Shown: piece by piece, positions 8,856-20,200 of the stretch
Position numbering within the stretch: position 1 is the first letter of the stretch
Layout: every line of letters begins with the position of its first letter
Assembly: GCF_014172375.1 (NCBI RefSeq)
Contig: NZ_WNXD01000002.1
Location: forward strand, 1,798,001-1,862,000
Direction of reading: 5' to 3'
Origin: Pedobacter planticolens
GTDB lineage: Bacteria > Bacteroidota > Bacteroidia > Sphingobacteriales > Sphingobacteriaceae
Length of the DNA: 64,000 bases
Made by a program: the position numbers and the translations under genes
The notes under the pieces: generated by a model
Database searches by the model: none
The model's input: only the letters and a program-made list of their open reading frames with translations
What the model was told of the DNA's origin: nothing

Positions 8856-9673
8856 TAAACAGCTACATTATTTTCTCTTAATGCATCATTAAGTGAAGTT
8901 TTTTTATCGGTTGATTCTTTACGTTTTCCAATAATTAATGCACAAGGAACTTGAAAATCTCCAGCAGGGAATTTTTTAGTATAAGAACCAGGAATTACTA
9001 CCGAACGAGCAGGAACATATCCTTTATATTCGACTGGTTTTTCGCCTGTTACATCAATAATTTTGGTCGATGCAGTTAAAACAACATTTGCACCTAAAAC
9101 AACTTCCTTTTCTAATTTAACGCCTTCAACTACAATAGCTCTTGAACCCAGGAAACAATCATCTTCTATAATTACTGGAGCAGCTTGAACAGGTTCTAAC
9201 ACCCCGCCAATACCAACGCCACCACTTAAATGCACACGTTTACCAATTTGTGCACATGAGCCTACAGTTGCCCAAGTATCCACCATTGTACCTTCATCTA
9301 CATATGCGCCAATATTCACATAGGATGGCATCATGATTACTCCTTTGGCCAAATAAGCGCCATAACGAGCACTAGCCATAGGTACAACACGCACACCTTG
9401 TTCTTTATAATTGGTTTTCAAATCCATTTTATCATGGTATACGAAAGGACCAACTTTAATTTCTTTCATTTCGTTAATCGGGAAATACAAAATCACAGCT
9501 TTCTTGATCCATTCATTAATTCCCCAACTATTTAAAACAGGCTCTGCAACACGCAATTTACCTTTATCTAATCTTGAAATTACCTCTTCAATTGCTTCAC
9601 AATAGTTATTATAGGCTAATAAAGATCTGTCTTCCCAGGCGGCTTCTATTAATTTCTTTAAATCTTCAATCAT
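8855..9673 (-). CDS. dapD: 2,3,4,5-tetrahydropyridine-2,6-dicarboxylate N-succinyltransferase
   Basis: DapD succinylates tetrahydrodipicolinate in the lysine and meso-diaminopimelate pathway, which supplies peptidoglycan cross-links. The 272-residue protein has the family's N-terminal helical region and then a left-handed beta-helix of hexapeptide repeats from about residue 105, seen in NIGAYVDEGTMVDTWATVGS, GVGIGGVLEPVQAAPVIIED and the following GSRAIVVEGV. The C-terminal VPCALIIGKRKESTD is typical. The length is normal. It heads an operon with two glycosyltransferases and tsaC, joined by overlapping stop and start codons. The divergent S4-domain gene begins 66 nt away. Confidence 0.97.
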   Translation of the reverse strand: MIEDLKKLIEAAWEDRSLLAYNNYCEAIEEVISRLDKGKLRVAEPVLNSWGINEWIKKAVILYFPINEMKEIKVGPFVYHDKMDLKTNYKEQGVRVVPMASARYGAYLAKGVIMMPSYVNIGAYVDEGTMVDTWATVGSCAQIGKRVHLSGGVGIGGVLEPVQAAPVIIEDDCFLGSRAIVVEGVKLEKEVVLGANVVLTASTKIIDVTGEKPVEYKGYVPARSVVIPGSYTKKFPAGDFQVPCALIIGKRKESTDKKTSLNDALRENNVAV

Positions 9674-9724
9674 TGTATTTTTTATTTTTTTACAAAATAA
9701 GTCAATTTTATGTATTGAGCATTG

Positions 9725-9732
9725 TATTTTTG
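9725..9732 (+). promoter_or_regulatory. -7 promoter element before the S4-domain gene
   Basis: TATTTTTG matches TAnnTTTG. The ATG follows 7 nt later, so the leader would be almost absent. No TTG sits at the expected 17-23 nt upstream distance. Confidence 0.5.
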
Positions 9733-9739
9733 ATTTTTT

Positions 9740-10138
9740 ATGACGGAGAAAGAGAAATTAAGGATTGATAAATACCTATGGGCAATACGATTGTTTAAAA
9801 CCCGTAGTCTAGCAACTGATGCGTGTAAAGCGGGTCGTGTGAAATTTAATGGTCAAAATCTTAAGCCATCGGCCATTGTAAAAGTTGGCGAAGTTTATCA
9901 GGTATCAAAAGGAATAGAGAAAAAAATAATCGAAGTGGTAGAACTTTTATACAACAGGGTTGAAGCAAAAATTGCAGTAACGAAGTATAAAGATCTCACA
10001 CCTGTGGAAGAAACTCATGCTTTCAAATCGATGTTTCATGCGCCAACTTTGAAAAGAGATCGTGGTGCCGGACGGCCGACTAAAAAAGATAGACGCGAAA
10101 CGGATGATTTAATAGGAGGGATGTTTGAGGAAGAATAG
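9740..10138 (+). CDS. S4-domain RNA-binding protein (Hsp15/HslR-like)
   Basis: A 132-residue protein with an N-terminal S4 RNA-binding domain: LRIDKYLWAIRLFKTRSLAT, then AGRVKFNGQNLKPSAIVKVG. It matches Hsp15 (HslR), which in E. coli binds 50S subunits carrying a stalled nascent chain and aids recycling. The C-terminal third is basic and charged (KRDRGAGRPTKKDRRETDDL), as in the family. The protein is cytoplasmic. It is transcribed divergently from dapD, with a -7 element very close to the ATG. The S4 assignment is secure; the specific Hsp15 role is by similarity. Confidence 0.88.
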   Translation: MTEKEKLRIDKYLWAIRLFKTRSLATDACKAGRVKFNGQNLKPSAIVKVGEVYQVSKGIEKKIIEVVELLYNRVEAKIAVTKYKDLTPVEETHAFKSMFHAPTLKRDRGAGRPTKKDRRETDDLIGGMFEEE

Positions 10139-10181
10139 TTTATTGGTGTCATTGGTTCATTAGGGGAACTTAAACCTTAAA

Positions 10182-10922
10182 CTACCGATCTTCTATTGAT
10201 AATTGATTTAAAATCCTTAATCGATAGGCCATCATTGCTGTTTTGCCTAATTTTTGTATTAATTTATAATTTGCAACTGCGCCAACTGCCGCACCAACAA
10301 CTGGAAGTAATTGCGCCATTTTAGCCAAATCTATATAATCTCTGTATTCTTGTTGGAATGTTTGCCAATCAAATTGCTCTGCGCTTTCTGGCAACACAAT
10401 TAATTTTTCATCCCAGTTTTGCATTTGTTTAAATATATTTTGAGTGCCTACTTTACTAGAAAATGCCAACTGAAAAATATGTAAAATGTAAAGTCTTTCA
10501 CGATAATCTTTTACATCAAAACCATACAATGAAGCAATTTCAAAAAGCATTTTAATTTTAATGCCAATTAGGATTGGGAAATCTGCCATGCTCATTAAAA
10601 ATCCGCCAGCACCAGTTATGCCGCCTTCGGCTGCGCCAGTTTTGCTATAATTGTCAATTTTTGCTTTTACTAAGGCTTCGCGATGCAGTAAACTCATATC
10701 AACATCTGGCGTAGCCGATGTAGTGTGCGTAGAACCAAATAAAACAGCTTTAACCATTTGTTTAATGGTTGTAGTAATCGCTTTGTGAACTTTTGTTGGA
10801 ATGTAGCTATTGATTTTAGCTTGAACTTTGGTCGCTAAATTCCCAAGCAATGACGGCTTTTTCATTAACTCCATTTCCCAAAACTGAAGTTCGTAATTGA
10901 TCTGTTCTTCGTAATTGCCCAT
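10182..10922 (-). CDS. EcsC family protein
   Basis: A 246-residue protein that resembles the EcsC family, named after a gene of the Bacillus ecs ABC-transporter operon; its function is unknown. The distinctive Gly-rich stretch GAAEGGITGAGGFLMSMADFP at about residues 97-117 could be a short membrane-associated hairpin, and a second Ala/Gly-rich helix (LLPVVGAAVGAVANYKLI) lies near the C-terminus. No ABC transporter genes are adjacent. The gene starts 21 bases beyond the terminator of the upstream OmpH-like gene, so it may have its own promoter or depend on read-through. Confidence 0.82.
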   Translation of the reverse strand: MGNYEEQINYELQFWEMELMKKPSLLGNLATKVQAKINSYIPTKVHKAITTTIKQMVKAVLFGSTHTTSATPDVDMSLLHREALVKAKIDNYSKTGAAEGGITGAGGFLMSMADFPILIGIKIKMLFEIASLYGFDVKDYRERLYILHIFQLAFSSKVGTQNIFKQMQNWDEKLIVLPESAEQFDWQTFQQEYRDYIDLAKMAQLLPVVGAAVGAVANYKLIQKLGKTAMMAYRLRILNQLSIEDR

Positions 10923-10943
10923 CTTTTTTATATTTTCTTGTAC

Positions 10944-10974
10944 AAAAAAAATGCCCCGATTACTCGGAGCATTT
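10944..10974 (-). terminator. Intrinsic terminator of the OmpH-like lipoprotein gene
   Basis: On the minus strand, AAATGCTCCGA pairs with TCGGGGCATTT (one T-G wobble) around a 4-nt loop and is followed by a run of eight T. On the plus strand the same position would be a C-A mismatch, which supports the minus direction. Confidence 0.85.
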
Positions 10975-11012
10975 TAATTTCTAAAATTCTAAGCTAAACT
11001 CAGAATGATATC

Positions 11013-11615
11013 TTATTTTTTATCTTTTGTGTACGCTTCGTTTAAGCCAACAATTACAGCGCTAGTTACATCAAGGCTTTCGTCAGCAAATAAAATAGCA
11101 CTATTGCCTTTAGAGTAAGTTAAAACCATTTTATATCCTTTAGTTTTAGCATAACCTTTTAAGTATTCTGCAACTTTGTTATATAAAGCTTCTTGTTCTT
11201 TAGCTTGCTCGTTTTGTAAAGCAGCACCAGCATTTTGTTGGTAAGCTTGTAATTCTTGTTGTTTACGTTGTAATCTTTGTTCAGTAGCAGCTCTTTGATC
11301 AGCAGGCAACGTATTTTGCGTTTGTTGATATTGTTGTACTTCACGTTGGAAAGCTTGTTGTTTAGCAGCTAAATCACCTTCAGCAGCTTTACCTTTCACT
11401 TCCATTTTGGCTTTAAGGTCTTTAAAATATTCGTATTTAGTTAACAATGAATCAGAGTTAACATAAACAATCTTCTCATCCGCGGCTACTGTTGCAGTTG
11501 TTGCTTTTGTAGCTGCTGCATCAGTTTTACCATCCTTATTTCCACAAGCAGTTAGTACCGAAACTATTGCTATTGCAGTAGCTAAACTGCTTACTTTTAA
11601 TGTAGTTACTTTCAT
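11013..11615 (-). CDS. OmpH/Skp-family lipoprotein
   Basis: A 200-residue periplasmic chaperone-like protein. It has a lipoprotein signal peptide ending in a lipobox (VLTAC, Cys24), so it should be membrane-tethered, unlike typical soluble Skp. After a short Ala/Thr linker, IVYVNSDSLLTKYEYFKDLK begins the OmpH fold, with a long Gln-rich coiled coil at about residues 85-145 that forms the tentacle helices. The C-terminal strand region is YKMVLTYSKGNSAILFADES. Skp family proteins hold unfolded outer-membrane proteins. Two more members follow bamA at 59-60 kb; this copy is unlinked to them. It has a terminator after it and a good -7 element before it. Confidence 0.88.
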   Translation of the reverse strand: MKVTTLKVSSLATAIAIVSVLTACGNKDGKTDAAATKATTATVAADEKIVYVNSDSLLTKYEYFKDLKAKMEVKGKAAEGDLAAKQQAFQREVQQYQQTQNTLPADQRAATEQRLQRKQQELQAYQQNAGAALQNEQAKEQEALYNKVAEYLKGYAKTKGYKMVLTYSKGNSAILFADESLDVTSAVIVGLNEAYTKDKK

Positions 11616-11635
11616 TCTATTTTAATAAATTTTAG

Positions 11636-11643
11636 CAAATATA
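11636..11643 (-). promoter_or_regulatory. -7 promoter element of the OmpH-like lipoprotein gene
   Basis: Read on the minus strand the sequence is TATATTTG, a full TAnnTTTG match, 20 nt before the start codon at 11615. Confidence 0.5.
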
Positions 11644-11715
11644 AAAATCAAAACGGACTATCCTAAAAACATACGTTTTTTAATCAATTTTAATCCGATT
11701 TTAACACCCAAATAG

Positions 11716-11724
11716 TTATCCACA
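11716..11724 (+). other. DnaA box in the gyrB upstream region
   Basis: TTATCCACA is a perfect match to the strong DnaA box consensus TTATNCACA. It lies in the divergent gap between an OmpH-like gene and gyrB, 26 nt upstream of the gyrB -7 element. A 10-bp palindrome, CCTAATTAGG (11730-11739), lies between them. Only one box is visible, so this could mark DnaA control of gyrB or be chance. Confidence 0.45.
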
Positions 11725-11734
11725 TCTGCCCTAA

Positions 11735-13741
<2,007 letters not shown>

Positions 13742-13772
13742 TAAGCTAAAAGACTAAAGCTGAAAACCAAAT

Positions 13773-13809
13773 AAAAGCCCTTCAAATTTAATATTTGAAG
13801 GGCTTTTTT
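13773..13809. terminator. Bidirectional terminator between gyrB and the SRPBCC gene
   Basis: A perfect 15-bp stem (AAAAGCCCTTCAAAT paired with ATTTGAAGGGCTTTT) has a 5-nt loop. Six T follow on the plus strand, and a T run is also read on the minus strand, so it can serve both converging genes. Confidence 0.93.
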
Positions 13810-13824
13810 GTCTTATCAAGAAAA

Positions 13825-14358
13825 TTATTCTCCTTTTTCAGATTTTTCTTTCAAAGATTTTAAGCCATCTTCAAAGTCTTTGCCCATCATTTTATCCATA
13901 AATAAACCCATCCATTTGTTCATAGCGCCTACGCTTTCGCCGCTGATGGTCCAAGTTACTTTGTTGCCATCGCCTTCTTTAGCAATATCAAAACGAACTG
14001 TTGATGAACTTTCCATCGGTTTAATAAATTTCATTTCTTCTACAATTGACTGATTTGGCATAGCCTCAGTTAATTTCATCTGGCCGGTGCCAACTTTATC
14101 GCCCACCCATTCGTATAAATGACCTGGTTGAGCAACAGTACCAGTAATGGTAACTTTAGCAGTTGGTTCCATTTTAGTCCACGGATTCCATTTTAAAAAC
14201 TCATTAAAATCTGCAACATTCTTATAAATTACACTATCAGGTGCATTTATGGTTGTTGTGCGACTTACAGAATAGGTTTTAGGCAAAAACATTCCGCCTA
14301 CGAAGAAAATGATTACTAATACGACAATTATGCCTAGTAAAACTTTTAAAACTTTCAT
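13825..14358 (-). CDS. SRPBCC (START-like) family protein, membrane-anchored
   Basis: A 177-residue protein with one N-terminal hydrophobic helix (residues about 4-26, VLLGIIVVLVIIFFVGGMF), probably a membrane anchor, and then a SRPBCC/polyketide-cyclase-type ligand-binding domain. Typical segments are TTTINAPDSVIYKNVADFNEFLKWNPW and GTGQMKLTEAMPNQSIVEEM. Members of this family bind small hydrophobic molecules, but most bacterial copies are uncharacterised. It shares a terminator with gyrB and has no obvious operon partner. No specific function can be given. Confidence 0.82.
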   Translation of the reverse strand: MKVLKVLLGIIVVLVIIFFVGGMFLPKTYSVSRTTTINAPDSVIYKNVADFNEFLKWNPWTKMEPTAKVTITGTVAQPGHLYEWVGDKVGTGQMKLTEAMPNQSIVEEMKFIKPMESSSTVRFDIAKEGDGNKVTWTISGESVGAMNKWMGLFMDKMMGKDFEDGLKSLKEKSEKGE

Positions 14359-14415
14359 ATTTTATTTGTTTTGGTTTACTTAAAGTTAGCAATAAACCAA
14401 GTGAAAATGCAAGTC

Positions 14416-15084
14416 TTATTTTTTAGGAGGAGCACCCTTTAAATTTAGATCTTGCAATTCTTCTCTAATTCTTCTCATAAATGATATTCCCGGATCGATT
14501 TTTTGAGAAAAATAATAAGGATTTGTTTCTCTCCATAAAGAGGTGTTTTTAAACCAAGTATGTTCATAATGCCCAATCAAATACTCGATATTATACTTTC
14601 TTGTTAGATAACGAACTAATTTTTCGTTGGCAAAAAGTTGAGCTTGAGTTAGTGGATAAGTATCGCTTCCCACATTTTCAATTCCAATGGCGCAATAATT
14701 TAAACCAATTACATGGCGAGCAAAAACGGTATCGGGTAATAACTGATAAATGGAACCATCGCGATCCACTAAATAATGCGAAGAGACATTTAAGCTACTA
14801 GCATTCACTAATGCCTTGCGTGAACTCGGCAAAATGGATTTGTTAAATGTATTATAAGTTCCCATCAAACTTCTAGAAGCTGTCCAATGTAGAACAATCA
14901 TTTTTGGAATAATTATTGGTGTTTTTTGGATGAGATTATGCCTTCTTTTCAAATAATCTAAAGAGAGTTGAGCTCTTATTTCATCAAAAACTATTGGTTT
15001 ATTGATAATCTGAATTTGTTGAGCAAAACTTGTTGTGAAGCTAAAAAGTAAAAGAAGTGGAAGGAGTTTAAAAATGCGTATCAA
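14416..15084 (-). CDS. N-acetylmuramoyl-L-alanine amidase (Amidase_2 type)
   Basis: A 222-residue exported amidase that should cleave the bond between MurNAc and the stem peptide of peptidoglycan. It has a cleavable signal peptide (residues 1-21, ending SFAQ). In the catalytic domain the zinc-binding region begins at LHWTASR (His66); SSHYLVDRDGSIYQLLPD is the second conserved block, GIENVG the third, and IGHYEHTWF holds the later ligand positions. It could act in wall recycling or daughter-cell separation. The neighbour 11 bp upstream on the same strand is a small aspartic-protease-like gene, so the two may be co-transcribed. Confidence 0.88.
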   Translation of the reverse strand: MIRIFKLLPLLLLFSFTTSFAQQIQIINKPIVFDEIRAQLSLDYLKRRHNLIQKTPIIIPKMIVLHWTASRSLMGTYNTFNKSILPSSRKALVNASSLNVSSHYLVDRDGSIYQLLPDTVFARHVIGLNYCAIGIENVGSDTYPLTQAQLFANEKLVRYLTRKYNIEYLIGHYEHTWFKNTSLWRETNPYYFSQKIDPGISFMRRIREELQDLNLKGAPPKK

Positions 15085-15095
15085 CTAATTAGAAA

Positions 15096-15518
15096 TTATT
15101 TGTAAAACCTTAATACTTTTTTCTGGTAATCTATTTTGGCGTGAAATTTGGTTAAAATATCACCACCAATAATGCCTGCAATTGGCGGATGCCCCATCAA
15201 TAAATATGTATCGGTTACACCTTGTAAATCTAAAGCAACAGCATGGTATTGTTTTAAAGTCAAGCCTCCAATTTTAAGTTTTGGGATAAAACCTTGCAAA
15301 GTCGTTGCGGTACTAAAAATGGTTGCCGCTTGCGTTTCATCACTTATGGTGAGTTCTTGAATGTGCTTTTCCATTAAGCCTTTATCAAATACAGATCTCG
15401 AAGCACCAGTATCTAATACGGCAAATAATTTTTCGCCAAAAACAACAATTTCCACCAAAAGATGGAAACCGTTGTCTTGTAAATTAATTAGAGTTAAGGG
15501 AACAGTGATTGTTCTCAT
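15096..15518 (-). CDS. Retropepsin-like aspartic protease domain protein
   Basis: A 140-residue single-domain protein of the retroviral-type aspartyl protease fold. The catalytic motif is FAVLDTGASRSVFD with Asp36 in DTGAS, and the C-terminal IIGGDILTKFHAKIDYQ matches the second conserved segment (flap and psi-loop end). Such enzymes work as homodimers. There is no signal peptide, so it is probably cytoplasmic. The substrate is unknown. It lies 11 nt before the amidase gene on the same strand. Confidence 0.85.
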   Translation of the reverse strand: MRTITVPLTLINLQDNGFHLLVEIVVFGEKLFAVLDTGASRSVFDKGLMEKHIQELTISDETQAATIFSTATTLQGFIPKLKIGGLTLKQYHAVALDLQGVTDTYLLMGHPPIAGIIGGDILTKFHAKIDYQKKVLRFYK

Positions 15519-15598
15519 TTTATGTTTTTACCATTAAGAAGTTAAGGCTAATTAAGAGTAGCCTTGTTGTTCTTAATTCCTTAATGTTAAAATTTGAA

Positions 15599-16537
15599 TT
15601 ATATCAATTTCATTTCAGCCAATACATTATTCATATTACGCACTGCATCAGCACTTTTATTGAACGTAGCTTGTTCTGTTTCGTTTAATTTATAGTCGAT
15701 GATTTTTTCCCAACCATTACGACCAATAATTACTGGAACACCTAGGCAAATATCCTTCTGACCATATTCGCCATCTAAAGCAACGCAGCAAGTGAATAAT
15801 TTTTTCTCATCACGTACAATTGCTTCTACTAAAGCCGCACCTGCAGCACCAGGAGCATACCAAGCAGATGTGCCCAATAAACCTGTTAACGTTGCACCAC
15901 CAACCATTGTATCTGCAGCAACTTTTGCTAAAGTAGCTTCATCTAATAAATTGCTAACTGGCAAACTTTGGTAAGTTGCATAACGGGTTAAAGGAATCAT
16001 AGTTGTATCGCCATGACCGCCAATTACAAAACCTTGTAAATCGTTTGAATTACAATTTAATGCAACACTTAAATAATATTTGAAGCGGGCGCTATCTAAT
16101 GTTCCACCCATTCCAATAATGCGGTTTTTAGGTAATCCTAAAGATTTTAATGCTAAATAAGTCATTGTATCCATTGGATTACTAATTACAACGATAATTG
16201 CATCCGGAGAATATTTTAAAATGTTTTCGGCTACGCCTTTTACAATACCAGCATTAATACCAATTAACTCTTCACGAGTCATTCCAGGTTTACGTGGTAG
16301 GCCCGATGTAATTACAGCAACAGCAGAACCTGCAGTTTGACTATAATCATTTGTTACCCCTTTAATTTTTGTGTCGAAGCCTAACAAAGTAGCAGTTTGC
16401 ATCATGTCAATTGCTTTACCTTCGGCAAAACCCTCTTTAATGTCAAGCAATACTAATTCTTCAGCTAATTCTCTTCTTGCGATGTTGTCTGCACAGGTGG
16501 CACCAACAGCGCCAGCACCTACTACCGTTATCTTCAT
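15599..16537 (-). CDS. mdh: Malate dehydrogenase
   Basis: Interconverts malate and oxaloacetate with NAD in the TCA cycle. The 312-residue protein is of the LDH-like MDH type. The Rossmann motif is VVGAGAVGATCADNIA at residues 4-19. LLDIKEGFAEGKAIDM provides the NAD ribose Asp. The substrate loop SGLPRKPGMTREEL carries the two arginines typical of malate specificity, and VIGGHGDTTMIPLTRYA holds the catalytic His. Length is normal. It is flanked by its own gaps on both sides and is probably monocistronic. Confidence 0.97.
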   Translation of the reverse strand: MKITVVGAGAVGATCADNIARRELAEELVLLDIKEGFAEGKAIDMMQTATLLGFDTKIKGVTNDYSQTAGSAVAVITSGLPRKPGMTREELIGINAGIVKGVAENILKYSPDAIIVVISNPMDTMTYLALKSLGLPKNRIIGMGGTLDSARFKYYLSVALNCNSNDLQGFVIGGHGDTTMIPLTRYATYQSLPVSNLLDEATLAKVAADTMVGGATLTGLLGTSAWYAPGAAGAALVEAIVRDEKKLFTCCVALDGEYGQKDICLGVPVIIGRNGWEKIIDYKLNETEQATFNKSADAVRNMNNVLAEMKLI

Positions 16538-16660
16538 TTTTGTTTTATTATAGATTTTTGGATAGAAATTGTTTACTTGCCTAAGGTATAGAATTGCATT
16601 AGTTTAAAAAAGTGGTTTTGTCATTTTAATGTTAAGCCTAGGAAAATTAAGAACTCTTAG

Positions 16661-17131
16661 TTATCTAATTGGAATAAAAACCTCTTCCTCAGAACTAGGA
16701 TCATTGTTCTTATATTTTTCTCCTAAAATCTCAAAATGGGGTCTGTTATCTAACTCGTAGCCAGAATTTGGTAGCCAGACTCCAAAAATATACTGGAAAG
16801 TTTTGTAGCCTTCATTTGCAGAGCCTTTATGCAAAAACACAGCGTATTTTCCGGCAGGTAAAATGAAAGACACCATATCTGTTGGAACATCTTCAAAACC
16901 AGTTACTTCAATTGCTGCCCATTTTTCGAATATTGATTGAGGATCGAATTGGTTATAGTTGTTATCGAATACTTGTATAGAATACAAATCACTCCCAACT
17001 GTATTTTCAATTTCCTTTCTTTGTGGCATAAACTTGCTCCAAAGCTCAAAAGTTTTGTTATTGGCCAATGACATTTTTAAACTAAAACCGATTAGCTTTT
17101 TGGAAGAAATAGTTTCGGTGCGTAAGAACAT
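16661..17131 (-). CDS. GyrI-like small-molecule-binding domain protein
   Basis: A 156-residue stand-alone domain that resembles the effector-binding domain of AraC-type regulators (GyrI-like/AraC_E_bind). Supporting segments are WAAIEVTGFEDVPTDMVSFILPAGKYAVFLHKG and the end NRPHFEILGEKY followed by EEEVFIPIR. No DNA-binding domain is fused. Such proteins bind hydrophobic or cationic ligands and a few act as hydrolases. It is cytoplasmic, with no signal peptide. It lies between mdh and the divergent dnaE. Family assignment is fairly sure; the function is unknown. Confidence 0.83.
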   Translation of the reverse strand: MFLRTETISSKKLIGFSLKMSLANNKTFELWSKFMPQRKEIENTVGSDLYSIQVFDNNYNQFDPQSIFEKWAAIEVTGFEDVPTDMVSFILPAGKYAVFLHKGSANEGYKTFQYIFGVWLPNSGYELDNRPHFEILGEKYKNNDPSSEEEVFIPIR

Positions 17132-17261
17132 ATGATTATAATTTATGGATTAATAAGATTTATCTTTCTTTTTCAAAATTGCCAATAATTTAACAATCTA
17201 TCAATTCAACAATTTCTCTTATTGTTGATAATTTGCTGACAACTTCCACCTCAAATTTCTC

Positions 17262-17269
17262 TATTTTTG
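17262..17269 (+). promoter_or_regulatory. -7 promoter element of dnaE
   Basis: TATTTTTG matches TAnnTTTG, 20 nt before the ATG at 17290. Confidence 0.5.
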
Positions 17270-17289
17270 ATTTCCATCAATTCCCAACT

Positions 17290-20200
17290 ATGTACCTGAT
17301 TTTTGATACTGAAACGACTGGTTTGCCACGTAATTACAATGCACCTATTACCGATACCGATAATTGGCCGCGTTGTATTCAAATTGCTTGGCAGTTGCAT
17401 GATGAAATGGGGAAACTGATTGAGCATCACGACTATTTGGTAAAGCCAGAGGGATTTAATATTCCGTACGATGCAGAGCGAATTCATGGGATTTCTACAG
17501 AATTGGCACAAGATCAAGGAATTGAATTAGCTGAAGTTTTAGATAAATTTAACATCGCCCTTGGTAAAGCAAAATTTGTAGTTGGCCAAAATGTAGGGTT
17601 CGATGTAAATATTATGGGTTGCGAATTTCACCGTTTAGGTGTAGCAAGTCAGATGGCAGATATGCCTGTTTTGGATACGTGTACAGAAATTACAGCTAAT
17701 TTGTTAAAACTACCTGGAGGTAGAAACGGTCGATTTAAATTGCCGACTTTAACGGAATTACACCAATACCTTTTTGGTGTTCCATTTTCTGAAGCACACA
17801 ACGCAACTGCCGATGTGGAAGCGACTACGCGTTGCTTTTTAGAATTGATTAAAAAAGAAGTCTTCAAAAAAGAAGAATTATTAGTTGATACCGATTATTA
17901 TCTTCGTTTTAGAGAACGTAATCCAATAATTGAAGCTGTTGGCATACAGCATGTAAACTTAAAATCAGCATCTGCTGAATTAAGAAAACGCCAGCAAAGT
18001 ACAGAAACTGGCGGCATTTCTAAACAAACTTTAGCTGGAAATAAGGAAGAATTAGCGAACGCAAACTTTGTGCATTTGCATAATCACACTCAATTTTCGG
18101 TTTTACAAAGTACCATTAGTGTACCTGATTTGGTAAAAGCTGCGGCTGCACAAAAAATGCCTGCAGTAGCGCTAACTGATCATGCGAATATGATGGGCGC
18201 TTTCCACTTTGTGAGTGCAGTAAGTAAACATAATAAAGAAGCCAAAACTAAAAACGAAGAGGCTTTAGCCAAAGGCGAAGAACCAATTGTTCAAGTTGTA
18301 AAACCAATTATTGGGGTTGAGTTTTTTGTTTGCGAAAACCATTTGGATAAAACGCGACAAGATAATGGTTATCAAGTGGTGTTATTGGCAAAGAACAAAA
18401 CGGGCTATCACAACCTCGCCAAAATGTCATCAATTGCCTATACCAAAGGTTTTTATTACGTACCTCGTATTGATAGAAAAGTAATTGAGCAGTATAAAAG
18501 TGATATTATTGTGCTGTCTGGAAACTTGTTTGGTGAAGTTGCTAGTAAATTGTTAAACTTAGGTGAAAAACAAGCTGAAGAAGCATTAGTTTATTGGAAA
18601 GAGCAATTTGCTGATGATTTTTATATCGAGTTGATGCGTCATGGTCAGGAAAATGAAGACCGTGTAAATAAAGATTTAATTGCTTTAGCTAATAAGCATT
18701 CTGTTAAATTAGTAGCTACCAACAATACGTATTACATCAATAAAAAAGACGCTAATGCACACGATATTTTGTTGTGTGTAAAAGATGCCGAAAAACAAGC
18801 AACGCCAATTGGTCGTGGTCGTGGGTATCGTTACGGTTTGCCAAATCAAGAATATTATTTTAAATCTGCTGATGAAATGAAATCGCTTTTTGCAGATTTA
18901 CCAGAGGCGATTTTGAGTACGCAAGAAATTGCAGATAAGATTGAAGCTTACGAATTAGCTCGTGAAGTTTTACTTCCAAAATTTGATATTCCAGCAGAAT
19001 TTTTAGTTGATGAAGATAAAACAGACAGTGGTAAACGCGGTGAGAATAAATATTTAAGGCATTTAAGTTATGAAGGCGCCAAGAAAAGATACGGTGAACT
19101 CACCGAAGAAATAATTGAGCGTTTAGATTTTGAATTAGCTACGATTGAGAAAACTGGTTACCCAGGATATTTCTTAATTGTACAAGATTTTATCGCGGAA
19201 GCTCGTCGTCGTGATGTTTCTGTGGGTCCTGGTCGTGGTTCGGCGGCGGGTTCTGTTGTTGCGTATTGTTTGTGGATTACTAACATCGATCCTTTGCAAT
19301 ACGATTTGCTATTTGAGCGTTTCCTTAATCCAGATCGTGTTTCCATGCCCGATATTGATATTGACTTTGACGATGAGGGTCGTGGTCGTGTAATGGATTA
19401 CGTAATTAATAAATATGGTTCGAGCCAAGTAGCACAGATTATTACGTATGGAACAATGGCTGCAAAATCATCCATCCGTGATACGGCTAGAGTTTTAGAT
19501 TTGCCACTTTTTGAAGCAGATAAAATAGCGAAGCTGATACCGAATATGAAGCTAGCCAAGATTTTCACCTTGGATGAAAAGGCTTTAAAATCCGCTTTGC
19601 GACCAGATGAATATGAAAAAATTATAGAGTTAAAAGCTTTAGCAGCGGCCAAAAATTTAAGCGCAGAAACGATTGAACAAGCTATAATTTTAGAGGGTTC
19701 ATTGAGAAATACAGGTATTCACGCATGTGGAGTAATTATTACACCAGATGACATTACCAATTTCGTTCCGGTTGCTACTGCAAAAGATTCGGATTTATAT
19801 GTTACTCAATTTGATAACTCGGTTGTAGAAAGCGCTGGTTTGTTAAAAATGGACTTCTTGGGGTTAAAAACTTTAACGCTAATTAAGGATACCGTAAAAT
19901 TGGTGAAGAAAAGACATGATGTTGATTTAGATCCAGACACTTTCCCGATAGATGATGTAAAAACTTATGAACTCTTTCAACGTGGCGAAACAGTCGGCAT
20001 TTTCCAATATGAGAGTGCGGGTATGCAAAAGTACATGAAAGAGCTGAAACCAACGGTTTTTGGAGATTTAATTGCCATGAATGCGTTGTATCGACCAGGT
20101 CCAATAGCGTATATTCCGAGTTTCGTAAAACGAAAAAACGGTGAGGAAGAAATTAAATACGATTTAGAAGCCTGCGAAGAATTACTAAAGGAAACGTACG

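Noticed and set aside
17233-17289. Upstream TTG start for dnaE
   Set aside because: The 19 extra residues precede the exonuclease domain start and overlap the -7 promoter element; ATG 17290 starts exactly at the DEDDh domain.
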